From assembly GCF_010915705.1 (NCBI RefSeq), contig NZ_JAAIKE010000004.1, positions 62,001 to 126,000 of the forward strand: 64,000 nt of DNA, read 5' to 3'. The position numbers were made by a program, and so were the translations under genes. The stretch comes from Pseudotabrizicola algicola (GTDB lineage: Bacteria > Pseudomonadota > Alphaproteobacteria > Rhodobacterales > Rhodobacteraceae). Below are positions 45,007 through 53,583 of this stretch, piece by piece (positions within the stretch are counted from its first letter, which is position 1; each line of letters opens with the position of its first letter). Under the pieces are notes generated by a model. It had not been told where the DNA came from, made no database searches, and worked only from the letters and a program-made list of their open reading frames with translations.

Positions 45007-46302
45007 ATGGCCGAGACCCAGAAGAACGCGACATTGACCTTGGACGGCAAGTCCTTTGACTTGCCCGTGTTTTCGCCCACGCTTGGCCCCGATGTCCTCG
45101 ACATCCGCAAGCTCTATGGCCAGGCCGATGTATTCACCTTCGACCCCGGCTTCACCTCGACGGCGGCCTGCGAAAGCGCGATCACCTATATCGACGGCGA
45201 CAAGGGCGAACTGCTGCACCGCGGCTATTCGATCGAGGAACTGGCCGAACACTCGCATTACCTCGAAGTCTGCTACCTGCTGCTCTACGGCGAGCTGCCC
45301 ACCGCCGCCCAGCTGGCCGATTTCGAAACCCGCGTGACCCGTCACACGATGGTGCATGAACAGATGCACTACTTCTTCCGCGGCTTCCGCCGCGATGCGC
45401 ATCCGATGGCAACGATGGTGGGTGTGGTCGGTGCAATGGCCGCCTTCTACCACGACTCGACCGACATCAACGATCCGTGGCAGCGCGAGGTCGCCGCGAT
45501 CCGCATGATCGCCAAACTGCCGACCATCGCCGCGATGGCCTACAAATACTCGGTCGGCCAGCCCTTCGTCTATCCGAAGAACAGCCTCGATTACGCGGGC
45601 AACTTCCTGCACATGTGCTTTGCCATCCCGGCCGAAGAATATGTGGTGAACCCGATCCTCGCCAAGGCGATGGACCGGATCATGATGCTGCACGCCGATC
45701 ACGAACAGAACGCATCCACCTCGACCGTGCGTCTGGCAGGCTCCTCGGGTGCCAACCCCTTCGCCTGCATCGCGGCCGGCATCGCCTGCCTCTGGGGTCC
45801 GGCCCACGGCGGCGCGAACCAGGCCTGCCTCGAAATGCTCAAGGAAATCGGCACCGTCGACCGCATTCCCGAATATGTCGCCAAGGCCAAGGACAAGGAC
45901 TCGGGCTTCCGCCTGATGGGCTTCGGCCACCGCGTCTACAAGAACTTCGATCCGCGCGCCACGGTGATGAAGCAGTCGGCGGACGAGGTGCTGGCCCTGC
46001 TCGGCGTCGAGAACAACCCGCTCCTGCAGGTTGCCAAGGAACTGGAGCGGATCGCCCTGTCGGATGAATACTTCATCTCGAAAAAGCTCTACCCCAACGT
46101 CGACTTCTACTCGGGCATCATCCTCGAGGCGATGGGCTTCCCCACCTCGATGTTCACCCCGATCTTTGCCATCTCGCGCACCGTCGGCTGGATTTCGCAG
46201 TGGAAAGAGATGATCGCCGACAAGGGCCAGAAAATCGGCCGTCCGCGCCAGCTCTATATCGGCGAGCCGCACCGCGCCTATGTGGATGTGCGCAACCGCT
46301 AA
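45007..46302 (+). CDS. gltA: Citrate synthase
   Basis: A 431-residue type II citrate synthase, first enzyme of the TCA cycle. Catalytic histidines appear in [11 protein letters not shown] and [12 protein letters not shown], with the Asp in [14 protein letters not shown]. The ATG at 45007 is preferred because GAGGG lies nine bases upstream; an in-frame ATG three codons earlier is too close to it. A good terminator follows. NADH-sensitive hexameric type is expected from length. Confidence 0.97.
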   Translation: MAETQKNATLTLDGKSFDLPVFSPTLGPDVLDIRKLYGQADVFTFDPGFTSTAACESAITYIDGDKGELLHRGYSIEELAEHSHYLEVCYLLLYGELPTAAQLADFETRVTRHTMVHEQMHYFFRGFRRDAHPMATMVGVVGAMAAFYHDSTDINDPWQREVAAIRMIAKLPTIAAMAYKYSVGQPFVYPKNSLDYAGNFLHMCFAIPAEEYVVNPILAKAMDRIMMLHADHEQNASTSTVRLAGSSGANPFACIAAGIACLWGPAHGGANQACLEMLKEIGTVDRIPEYVAKAKDKDSGFRLMGFGHRVYKNFDPRATVMKQSADEVLALLGVENNPLLQVAKELERIALSDEYFISKKLYPNVDFYSGIILEAMGFPTSMFTPIFAISRTVGWISQWKEMIADKGQKIGRPRQLYIGEPHRAYVDVRNR

Positions 46303-46322
46303 GCGCCTGTCATGAAACACCA

Positions 46323-46354
46323 AAGGGCTGCCCGTCGGGCGGCCCTTTTCCTTT
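46323..46354. terminator. Terminator between gltA and the convergent DUF2235 gene
   Basis: AAGGGCTGCCCG and CGGGCGGCCCTT pair (one G-U) around a very tight loop and are followed on the plus strand by TTTTCCTTT. It ends gltA transcription. Its right edge touches the stop codon of the convergent gene, so it may also act for that gene. Confidence 0.82.
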
Positions 46355-47393
46355 AGCGCATCGCCTTGACGCCCCGCAGCAAGCCGCCAGGCCGCGCGCC
46401 CGCGCCGCGCCGTTCCGCCACGCTGGGGTGCAGCTTTTCGCTGCGGTCCCGCCCCACCACCCTGCGCTGGCGCAGCAGGAACAGCTTGCCCCAGGCGCGC
46501 CATGTTCCCACCATCGGGGCCTTGGGGTCGCAGGGAAACCGCTCCCGCCAGCCTGTCGGCAACAAGAGGCCGCAGGCCTCTGCGCGGTCCAGCATCCAGA
46601 CCAGCGGAATGTTCGCCAAGGGCCGCGCCGCCGCCAAGGCGCCGACCTGCCCGCCGACATCGGCATGCGCCCCGGCAAACCACACCTGCTCCACATTGCC
46701 CTGCCAATCCGCCGGACAGTCCCACAAGACAGGTGCAAAGACGGCGCGCGTCTCGTGCAGGGCCAGCGCATGAAACCCGTGACGAACCGACGCGCCGAGG
46801 TGATGGTTATGGAAAGCATGCTGGCGGTCGGTCAGCATCCACAGGAACGGCAGCCGCAGGCCGAGGGCCTTGACCGTATCCCAGACCCCGACCATCTCGA
46901 TCGGCGCGGCGCTATGGCAGGTGTTCTGCGCAAAAACCCGTGCGGCGGGGCTATCCGGCCCCTGCATGTAATGGCGGTAGGCCAGTTGCACGTTACGCTC
47001 TGTCGCCAGATCATGCCGCAGCAAGCCCACGCGGTCGATCACCCCCGCAAGGGATCGCACCGCGAACGCGCCGCGCGAATAGCCCAACAGAAAAATCCGG
47101 TCGCCGGGGCGATACTGGCTGGCCAGCCATCCGTAGGCGCGGCGGATCTGCCGGTTGATCCCGCGCCCCTGCGCGACGGAGGCAAGGTTGCGCCAGCCTT
47201 CCCACTGCAACCCCGGTTCATAATACAGCCGCCGCCGCACCCCCGGCACCGGCTGGCCGATCAGGTGAAAGGCCAACCCTGCGTTGGTTTCATGCCCGGG
47301 CTGAAGGCTCGACATGGTGCCGTCAAGGATCACCACATGGTCCACCCGCCCCCGCCCCGGACCGACAGGGGGCGCGTTGCCTTCGGTTTCCAC
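46353..47393 (-). CDS. DUF2235 alpha/beta hydrolase
   Basis: A protein of at least 346 residues of the DUF2235 family, which includes T6SS phospholipase effectors (Tle1) and uncharacterised hydrolases. VILDGT places the usual Asp-Gly near residue 24, the nucleophile motif is GYSRG (104-108), and WFAGAHADVGG carries the conserved Asp/His region. The start given is a GTG at 47393. The frame is open a further 20 or so codons upstream to near the molybdopterin-subunit stop, without ATG, GTG or TTG, so a rare CTG start is possible. No T6SS genes are in the window and no signal peptide is seen. Likely a housekeeping hydrolase of unknown substrate. Confidence 0.8.
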   Translation of the reverse strand: METEGNAPPVGPGRGRVDHVVILDGTMSSLQPGHETNAGLAFHLIGQPVPGVRRRLYYEPGLQWEGWRNLASVAQGRGINRQIRRAYGWLASQYRPGDRIFLLGYSRGAFAVRSLAGVIDRVGLLRHDLATERNVQLAYRHYMQGPDSPAARVFAQNTCHSAAPIEMVGVWDTVKALGLRLPFLWMLTDRQHAFHNHHLGASVRHGFHALALHETRAVFAPVLWDCPADWQGNVEQVWFAGAHADVGGQVGALAAARPLANIPLVWMLDRAEACGLLLPTGWRERFPCDPKAPMVGTWRAWGKLFLLRQRRVVGRDRSEKLHPSVAERRGAGARPGGLLRGVKAMR

Positions 47394-47427
47394 CTGTGGC
47401 GACGGGCGGAACCATTGCCTGATGCGG

Positions 47428-49713
47428 TCAAGAAGGGACGTGGCCAGCCTCCCTCAACCAGTGCCAGATGCGTGAAGGCGTAAAGGGCATGTCCACCCGC
47501 GCCACCCCGCAGGGCGCCAAGGCGTCCCGCACCGCATTGGAAATCGCCCCCAGCGCGCCCACAGTGCCTGCCTCGCCGCACCCTTTCATGCCGAAGGGGT
47601 TCATCACGGATGGCACAGGCTCGCTGCTGAAGGCGACCATCGGCAGATCGGCGGCGCGCGGCATCGCGTAATCCATGAAACTGGCCGACAGAAGCTGCCC
47701 CTCCGCGTCATAACATGCGGCCTCGCACACAGCCTGCCCAAACCCCTGCGCGACGCCGCCATGCACCTGACCGATGGCCAGTTCGGGGGCCATCAGCGTT
47801 CCGAAATCATCCACCACCGTATAGCGGTCCATCACCAGCGCTCCGGTTTCGGGGTCCACCTCCACCTCTGCAACATGCGCGCCGTTGGGAAAGCTGCGCC
47901 CGTCCAGACGCGTGGTTTCGCTGACATCGAGCACATCATCGCGCCCGCGCTCCCGCGCAAGCTCTGCCGCCTCTGCCAGCGTCAGGCGCATGTTGCTGCC
48001 CTCGGCCCCGAAGGTGCGCCCGTCAAAGCGCACGGCCTCCACCGCCCATTCCTCGGCCAGAAAGGCGTTGAACCCCGCCACCATGCTTTGCACCGTTGCC
48101 CGCATCGCCGTGCCCTGCACGGTGACAGAGCGGGAGCCGCCCGTGCCGCCACCCTTGGCGATGGCATCGGAATCGCCCTGCACGATCCGCACATCATGTT
48201 CCGGCAGGCCGGTCCATTCCGCCACCATGCGGGCATAGACCGTTTCATGCCCCTGCCCGTTCGACTGGGTGCCGACATAGAGCGTCGCGCCCCCGCCGGC
48301 ATCCAGCACCAGCCGCGCGGTTTCGTCGGGATCGCCCAGAATGCTCTCGATATAGGTGGCAAGCCCGATGCCGCGCAATTTGCCGCGCGCCGCGCTCTCG
48401 GCCTTGCGGGCCGCGAACCCCGCCACATCCGCCTCGGCCTTGGCGCGGGTCAGCACGCGGGGGAAATCCCCCACATCAATCAGCTCTCCCGTGGCGCTGC
48501 GATAGGGAAAATCCCTGATGAAATTGCGCATCCGCAGATCGAACGGGTCCACCCCCAACTGGCGCGCCGCCTCATCCATCGCGCGTTCGATGGTCAAAAT
48601 CGCCTCGGGCCGCCCCGCCCCGCGATAGGCATCGACGGGCGTGGTGTTGGTATAGACCCCCACCGCGCGTAGATGCGCCGCCTTGATGTCATAAACCCCG
48701 GTCAGCACCTTGGAAAACAACTCCGACTGGATGGGTTGCCCGTATTGCGAGTTATAGGCCCCGAGGTTGGACACAAGGTTAACGCGGTAGCCCGTCACGC
48801 GCAGCCCCTCGTCAAAGGCAAGCTCCGCCACTGCCACCAGATCGCGCCCCGCATTGTCGGTCAGCATCGATTCCCCGCGCGTCGCGCTCCAGCGCACCGG
48901 CCGGCCCAGCGCCCGCGCCGCCGCCGCCACGCAGACATATTCGGGATAGGTCATCGCCTTCATCCCGAAACCGCCGCCCACGTCCGGATTGGTCACTCGC
49001 ACCGCGTCACGCGGCAGGCCCAGCATCCGCGCCAGCTCGTTGCGCTGGTTCCACACGCCCTGCCCGTTCACCGCCAGATGCAGCCGCCCGTTCTCCCATT
49101 CGGCAAAACAGCCGCGCGGCTCCATCGCGTTCACGATGATGCGGTTGTGGATCACCTCCAGCGATACCCGATGCGCGGCGGTCTCGAACGCCGCCTCCAC
49201 CGCCGCCGCATCACCGATCTGCCAGTCATAGGCGCGGTTCTGCGGCGCCTCTGCGTGCACCTCCGGCCCGCCCGTGGCCACCGCCAGCGCCACCGGCAAG
49301 GGCGCGATGTCCAGCCCGACCGCCTCGGCCGCATCCTGCGCCGCCGCCAGCGTCTCGGCGACGATCATCACCACCGCCTCGCCGACATGGCGCACGCGGC
49401 GCCGCGCCAGCACCGGCCGCTCCGGCCCCGCGCCCATGCTGCCATCGGCATTGCGCAACCGCGCGCCCTTCATGCCCAGCGTCACGCCCAGCGCCTCCAG
49501 CGCCGCCGCATCCAGCACCAGATGCACCCCCGGCATCGCCCGCGCCGCCGCCAGATCCAGCGCCAGAATCTCGCCATGCGCATGATCCGAGCGCAGGAAC
49601 AGCGCGTGCAAGGCCCCCGCGGGCGCGATGTCGTCCACATAGCGCCCGCGCCCGGTCAGGAACCGGATATCTTCATGCCGTCCAACACCTTGCGCCTTGC
49701 CGAACCCGCTCAT
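47428..49713 (-). CDS. Xanthine dehydrogenase family molybdopterin-binding subunit (CoxL form II type)
   Basis: A 761-residue large subunit of a molybdenum hydroxylase. An N-terminal hammerhead domain (RYVDDIAPAGALHALFLRSDHAHG) precedes two molybdopterin-binding domains with GGGFGMKAMTYPEY, YRGAGRPEA and the conserved active-site Glu in GCGEAGTVG near the C-terminus. The AYRGAGRPE block is the form II pattern, not the AYxCSFR of true CO dehydrogenase. The usual FAD and 2Fe-2S subunits are absent on both sides, so it needs partners from elsewhere. Substrate unknown; aldehydes or N-heterocycles are typical. Confidence 0.88.
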   Translation of the reverse strand: MSGFGKAQGVGRHEDIRFLTGRGRYVDDIAPAGALHALFLRSDHAHGEILALDLAAARAMPGVHLVLDAAALEALGVTLGMKGARLRNADGSMGAGPERPVLARRRVRHVGEAVVMIVAETLAAAQDAAEAVGLDIAPLPVALAVATGGPEVHAEAPQNRAYDWQIGDAAAVEAAFETAAHRVSLEVIHNRIIVNAMEPRGCFAEWENGRLHLAVNGQGVWNQRNELARMLGLPRDAVRVTNPDVGGGFGMKAMTYPEYVCVAAAARALGRPVRWSATRGESMLTDNAGRDLVAVAELAFDEGLRVTGYRVNLVSNLGAYNSQYGQPIQSELFSKVLTGVYDIKAAHLRAVGVYTNTTPVDAYRGAGRPEAILTIERAMDEAARQLGVDPFDLRMRNFIRDFPYRSATGELIDVGDFPRVLTRAKAEADVAGFAARKAESAARGKLRGIGLATYIESILGDPDETARLVLDAGGGATLYVGTQSNGQGHETVYARMVAEWTGLPEHDVRIVQGDSDAIAKGGGTGGSRSVTVQGTAMRATVQSMVAGFNAFLAEEWAVEAVRFDGRTFGAEGSNMRLTLAEAAELARERGRDDVLDVSETTRLDGRSFPNGAHVAEVEVDPETGALVMDRYTVVDDFGTLMAPELAIGQVHGGVAQGFGQAVCEAACYDAEGQLLSASFMDYAMPRAADLPMVAFSSEPVPSVMNPFGMKGCGEAGTVGALGAISNAVRDALAPCGVARVDMPFTPSRIWHWLREAGHVPS

Positions 49714-49837
49714 GACCCACCCCTTTGCCTGCCGCACAAAGAGTTACGCCCCCGGCCGGATTTGTCCAGCCAGAGGCGTTACAGGCCGGACTCCCGGCAA
49801 GCGAAGAGCGCGGTCACGCGCGATGAGCGGCCCCGGA

Positions 49838-50983
49838 TCAGACCTTGAGCGACAGCACCGTGGCAACACCCAGATTGCCAAAGCCGTTGAAGCGCGAATT
49901 GGTCACGGTGGAATAGGCCCCCATGCCATGCACGATCAGGAAATCGCCCTCGGCAATATCACCCGGCAGCGCGATGTCACCCGGCAGACGGTCGACGGAA
50001 TCGCAGGTCGGCCCGAAGATGATGCGCGGCACATCCTCGGCCACACGCTTCTCGCCCGCGCCCGACAGCACTTCCATCCGGTCGATCACCCCGATCAGCG
50101 GCAATTCGGTCAGCGTGCCATAGACACCATCGTTCAGGAACACATGCGTGTCGTCGCGCACCGCCTTGACCCGTGCCGCCAGCGTATAGGCATCGCCGCA
50201 CAGCGCCCGTCCCGGCTCGCAGATCAGCAGCGGACGGTCGGCCCCGAAGGCTTCGGTCGACACGCGGTCGATCAGCGCAAAGGTCTCCTCAAGCTGCGGC
50301 GCCACGCCGTTCAGCCGGTGGTTCGGAAAACCGCCGCCCACGTTCAGCCGGGCGATCGTCACACCGGCGCGCCGTGCGATCTCGGCAGCCTCCAGAATGT
50401 AGGATTCCCACGCCTTGGGGTCGGTGCATTGCGTGCCGGGGTGGAAGGTCAGCGACGGGATGAACCCGGCCTCGGCCACCGTTTTCAGCAGATCGACAGC
50501 CACGTCCGCCGTGGCCCCGAACTTGGCCCCGAAGTTATAGGCCGCACCCGCCACCGGCAGTTTGAAACGCACCGAAATCTCGGTGCCTTCCGCCGGAACC
50601 ATCTCGATCAGCTTGTCGAGTTCGGACCGAGAATCAACGCTGTAAGATTTCACGCCGCGCTCGACCGCATAGGCGATCTCGTGGCGCGCGCGCACGGGGT
50701 TGTTGTAATGGATGGCCGCATCGGGGGCCAGACGGCGGATCAGGTCAATCTCGAAACCGCTCGCGCAATCATAGCCACGCACGCCGGCGGCGGCGAGGTT
50801 CTCGATCATCTCGTCGCTGGGGTTGGACTTGACCGCATAGGTCACCATGCCCGGAAAGCCGTCGATGAACCGGCGGGCCGCGGCCTGCACCATGGTCGGC
50901 GCAAAAAACAGCACCGGATCAACGGGTTGCTCTACCCGCAGATATTCGGTCGGATTTGTCCAGATCGTTTTCGACAGTCCCAT
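49838..50983 (-). CDS. Type III PLP-dependent ornithine/lysine decarboxylase
   Basis: A 381-residue decarboxylase of the alanine-racemase fold that makes putrescine from ornithine (or cadaverine from lysine). The PLP lysine is K52 in TYAVKSNP, CEPGRALCGD binds the phosphate, and the catalytic cysteine is in FGPTCDSVD. The ATG at 50983 has GGAAGGAA at good spacing; the longer open frame upstream lacks support. It is divergent from an Lrp/AsnC-type regulator gene about 220 bp away, which may control it. Confidence 0.92.
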   Translation of the reverse strand: MGLSKTIWTNPTEYLRVEQPVDPVLFFAPTMVQAAARRFIDGFPGMVTYAVKSNPSDEMIENLAAAGVRGYDCASGFEIDLIRRLAPDAAIHYNNPVRARHEIAYAVERGVKSYSVDSRSELDKLIEMVPAEGTEISVRFKLPVAGAAYNFGAKFGATADVAVDLLKTVAEAGFIPSLTFHPGTQCTDPKAWESYILEAAEIARRAGVTIARLNVGGGFPNHRLNGVAPQLEETFALIDRVSTEAFGADRPLLICEPGRALCGDAYTLAARVKAVRDDTHVFLNDGVYGTLTELPLIGVIDRMEVLSGAGEKRVAEDVPRIIFGPTCDSVDRLPGDIALPGDIAEGDFLIVHGMGAYSTVTNSRFNGFGNLGVATVLSLKV

Positions 50984-51148
50984 CGGCGTTTCCTTCCTTG
51001 CCAACAAGACGCAGAGCCCTTGACCGTTGCTGCGAACGGGGCCGGGCACCAGCGTGGTTATCTAAAACCAGGCCAGGTGCGTATGAGCCGCCCTTTTCCT
51101 GCAACGTAGGATGCGCCATATGGGGCACAATCGCACCGAACAAAACTA

Positions 51149-51176
51149 TATAATCGCAGCGCAGGGTCGTTATAAT
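51149..51176. promoter_or_regulatory. AT-rich imperfect inverted repeat and -10 elements in the decarboxylase/Lrp gap
   Basis: TATAATCG (51149-51156) and CGTTATA (51168-51174) form an imperfect palindrome in otherwise GC-rich DNA. TATAAT at 51171-51176 is well placed as the -10 of the Lrp-type gene (start 51200). Lrp/AsnC proteins bind degenerate AT-rich palindromes, so autoregulation and control of the decarboxylase are plausible. No clear -35 box was found. Confidence 0.4.
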
Positions 51177-51199
51177 GACGAAAACATCGGTCAAATCGT

Positions 51200-51631
51200 A
51201 TGGATGAACTCGATCGCAACATCATCGCCCTTTTGCGCGCCGACGCGCGGCTGTCGCTGGCCATGCTGGCGCGCAGGCTCAAGGTTGCGCGCTCGACCAT
51301 CCAGGCGCGGCTGGAACGTCTGGAAGACAATGGCACCATTGCCGGATACACGCTGAAGCTGGGTCAGGGGGCCGATCCCAACCGCCTGCGCGCCACCGTC
51401 CTGCTCACGATAGAGCCGCGCACGCAGGCCGCCCTCCTCACCCGCCTCAAGTCGATTTCCGAGGTGGAGCGGGTCTATACCACCTCGGGCCGCGTCGATC
51501 TCTTGCTGCAGATCGCCTGCCCGAACACGCAGGTGCTCGATCAGGTGCTTGACCAGATCGGCGCGATGACGGGCGTCCACTCCTCGGAAAGCCTGATCCA
51601 CCTCAGCACCAAGATAGACCGCGCGGTCTAG
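51200..51631 (+). CDS. Lrp/AsnC family transcriptional regulator
   Basis: A 143-residue regulator with an N-terminal helix-turn-helix (about 4-54, MDELDRNIIALLRADARLSLAMLARRLKVARSTI) and a C-terminal RAM ligand-binding domain (about 65-140). Such proteins sense amino acids. Being divergent from ornithine decarboxylase suggests a basic amino acid or polyamine as effector, but this is inference. Its stop overlaps the convergent HxlR-type gene by four bases. Confidence 0.93.
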   Translation: MDELDRNIIALLRADARLSLAMLARRLKVARSTIQARLERLEDNGTIAGYTLKLGQGADPNRLRATVLLTIEPRTQAALLTRLKSISEVERVYTTSGRVDLLLQIACPNTQVLDQVLDQIGAMTGVHSSESLIHLSTKIDRAV

Positions 51632-52293
51632 CCCGCCGCTTCGGGGCGCAGCGAGAACAGGTCGACAAAGGCCTGCCCCTGCGCCGGATCGCCCTCGAAC
51701 CCGATCAGCCCCGCGGCGCATTGCGCAAGCGGCATCGGGCCGTAAAGCGTGGCAGCAAGCGCATTGGTGCTGCCTGCGAACCGCAGCCCCGCCCCCGCCG
51801 CCTCTCCGCGCTCCACCCGGAAGGCACCGGGCGCGGTGCGGATCACGAAGGACTCCCCCGCCGCGATCATCACCGCCTCGTGCGGCCCGGCCCGCCCGCG
51901 CGCGCACATCGCCCGCAGCGACAGCATCAAGGACACCGGGCTGATGAACAGGCTCGGGTCATGCCCCGGCATCGCCGCGCCCCAGCGGCACAGCGCGCGG
52001 ATCACCGGCCACAGCCCCATCCCCGCCTCGGTCAGCCGATAGCTCTGAAACCCCGCCCCCTCCCGAAGCGCCTCGCGCAGCACAAGCCCTGCCGCCTCCA
52101 GCTCCTCCAGCCGCCGCGTCAGGATATTGGCGCTCACCCCAGGCAGCCCTGCGCGAATCGCGCCAAAGCGGCGTGGCCCCAGCATCAGTTCGCGCACCAC
52201 CAGCAGCGCCCAGCGGTCCCCGATCAGGTCAAGCGCATGGGCCGCAATGCAGCCTTCCTCGTAGCTTCGGCGGATTCCGGTCATCGTCCCCAT
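51628..52293 (-). CDS. HxlR family regulator with C-terminal SCP2-like domain
   Basis: A 221-residue regulator. The N-terminal 100 or so residues are an HxlR winged helix (CIAAHALDLIGDRWALLVVRELMLGPRRFGAIRAGLPGVSANILTRRLEELEAAGLV). The remaining 110 residues resemble an SCP2/sterol-carrier-type pocket and could bind a hydrophobic ligand. It is divergent from a DUF1428-VOC gene pair and a clean palindrome lies between the starts, so it probably controls that pair and itself. Starts at 52293 and 52284 are both possible. Confidence 0.88.
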   Translation of the reverse strand: MGTMTGIRRSYEEGCIAAHALDLIGDRWALLVVRELMLGPRRFGAIRAGLPGVSANILTRRLEELEAAGLVLREALREGAGFQSYRLTEAGMGLWPVIRALCRWGAAMPGHDPSLFISPVSLMLSLRAMCARGRAGPHEAVMIAAGESFVIRTAPGAFRVERGEAAGAGLRFAGSTNALAATLYGPMPLAQCAAGLIGFEGDPAQGQAFVDLFSLRPEAAG

Positions 52294-52296
52294 CTT

Positions 52297-52317
52297 TTAG
52301 TTGTTTTTTGTAACTAA
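52297..52317. promoter_or_regulatory. Operator candidate: perfect TTAGTT-N9-AACTAA palindrome
   Basis: TTAGTT (52297-52302) and AACTAA (52312-52317) are exact inverted repeats with a T-rich 9-base centre, just 5' of the HxlR-type gene and about 45 bases before the DUF1428 gene. HxlR proteins bind such symmetric sites, so this is the likely binding site. Confidence 0.6.
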
Positions 52318-52361
52318 CTTTGCAAGCCTGCTCCGGCAAGTGCAAACAGGAGGGAAAGACA

Positions 52362-52721
52362 ATGGCCTATCTCGATGCCTTCGTTGTTCCGGTTCCCACG
52401 GGCCGCCGCGACGCCTATATCGCGCATGAAGACAAATGGTGGCCCGCCTTCGAAAAACGTGGCGCCCTCTCTCTTATGGTGGCATGGGGCGACGATGTGC
52501 CCGCCGGAAAGCACACCGATTTTTTGCGCTCCGTCGATCTGGCCGAAGGCGAAACGGTGGTGGTCTGCTTCATGACATGGCCCGACAAGGACACCCGCAA
52601 CGCCGCCTACAAGGCGATGGAAGAGGCGGTGACGCCCGAAGAAATGGCCGACATGCCCTTTGACGGCAAGCGCATGATCTATGGCGGCTTTGTGCCGGTT
52701 CTGGTCAAGGGTGCGGCATGA
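52362..52721 (+). CDS. DUF1428 family protein
   Basis: A 119-residue protein of the DUF1428 (YbaA-like, dimeric alpha-beta barrel) family, with MAYLDAFVVPVP at the start and MPFDGKRMIYGGFVPVL at the end, both hallmarks. The function of the family is unknown. CAGGAGGGAAAGACA supplies a strong ribosome binding site for the ATG at 52362. It overlaps the following VOC gene by four bases (ATGA) and is probably under control of the divergent HxlR-type regulator. Confidence 0.9.
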   Translation: MAYLDAFVVPVPTGRRDAYIAHEDKWWPAFEKRGALSLMVAWGDDVPAGKHTDFLRSVDLAEGETVVVCFMTWPDKDTRNAAYKAMEEAVTPEEMADMPFDGKRMIYGGFVPVLVKGAA

Positions 52722-53470
52722 GCGTTCAGGGCCTTCCCTTCTGGTATGAACTCGCCACCGCCGACAGTTCCACCTCGGCGGCGTTCTACGGCCCCGTGAT
52801 GGGCTGGCACTTCGCCGATGCGGGCGTGCCGGGCTTCGACTACACCATCGCCAGCATGGGCACCGATATGGTGGCGGGCCTCATGGCACCCGATGGCGGC
52901 ATGTCAGAGGTCTGGATGATGTATTTCGCGGTCGACGACTGCGACGCCACCGCCGCCCGCGCCCGCGATCTGGGCGGCAGCGTCCTGCAAGGCCCCGACG
53001 ACATTCCGGGCACCGGACGCTATGCGATCATCGCCGACCCGCAGGGCGCGGTCTTCGGCCTGATGCAGCCCGCCGATGGCCAGCCGGGGGCGGCCTTTGA
53101 CCAGCAGGCCGCAGGCCATGCCAACTGGCACGAGCTGCAAACCCCCGATCCCGCCGCCGCCTTGGCCTTCTACACCGCCCTCCTCGGCTGGCAGGCCGGC
53201 ACGGCCATGGATATGGGGCCGATGGGCACCTATCAGATGGTGCGCCGCGGCGCGGGGGATATCGGCGGCCTCATGGCCCTGTCACAGCCCCGGACCCCGC
53301 CCCACTGGCTGCCTGTCTTCGGCACCGAAAGCATCGCGGCGGCGATGGCGCGGATCACGGCGCAAGGCGGCACACCCCTGCACGGCCCCATCGAAGTGCC
53401 GGGCGGCGCCTTTGTCTGCTATGCCGCCGACAGCCGCGGCGCGATCTTCGCCCTCGTCGGCCCGCCCTGA
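52718..53470 (+). CDS. VOC family protein with two glyoxalase-like domains
   Basis: A 250-residue protein made of two vicinal-oxygen-chelate modules (about 4-120 and 130-248), each starting with a [22 protein letters not shown] or [22 protein letters not shown] type block. VOC proteins include glyoxalases, dioxygenases and resistance proteins, and the specific activity cannot be told. It is translationally coupled to the DUF1428 gene, and the pair may answer a toxic small molecule sensed by the HxlR-type regulator. Confidence 0.9.
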   Translation: MSVQGLPFWYELATADSSTSAAFYGPVMGWHFADAGVPGFDYTIASMGTDMVAGLMAPDGGMSEVWMMYFAVDDCDATAARARDLGGSVLQGPDDIPGTGRYAIIADPQGAVFGLMQPADGQPGAAFDQQAAGHANWHELQTPDPAAALAFYTALLGWQAGTAMDMGPMGTYQMVRRGAGDIGGLMALSQPRTPPHWLPVFGTESIAAAMARITAQGGTPLHGPIEVPGGAFVCYAADSRGAIFALVGPP

Positions 53471-53492
53471 AAGGGTTGGCCCGACCGGAAAC

Positions 53493-53516
53493 GCCGCGCG
53501 AAAGCCCCCGCGCGGC
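53493..53516. terminator. GC-rich stem-loop after the VOC gene
   Basis: GCCGCGCG and CGCGCGGC form a perfect 8-bp stem around AAAGCCCC, 22 bases after the VOC stop and before valS. There is no T-tract, so it is a weak terminator candidate at best. Confidence 0.35.
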
Positions 53517-53583
53517 CCGCCCTGCCCCTTGGCCTTTGCGCCCTAATTCGCTAAGTCCCCTGCAACCGCAGAGGATGATGCCC

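Noticed and set aside
46353-47393. DUF2235 gene as part of a type VI secretion effector module
   Set aside because: No VgrG, Hcp, PAAR or immunity-type gene is nearby, so the effector reading is unsupported here.
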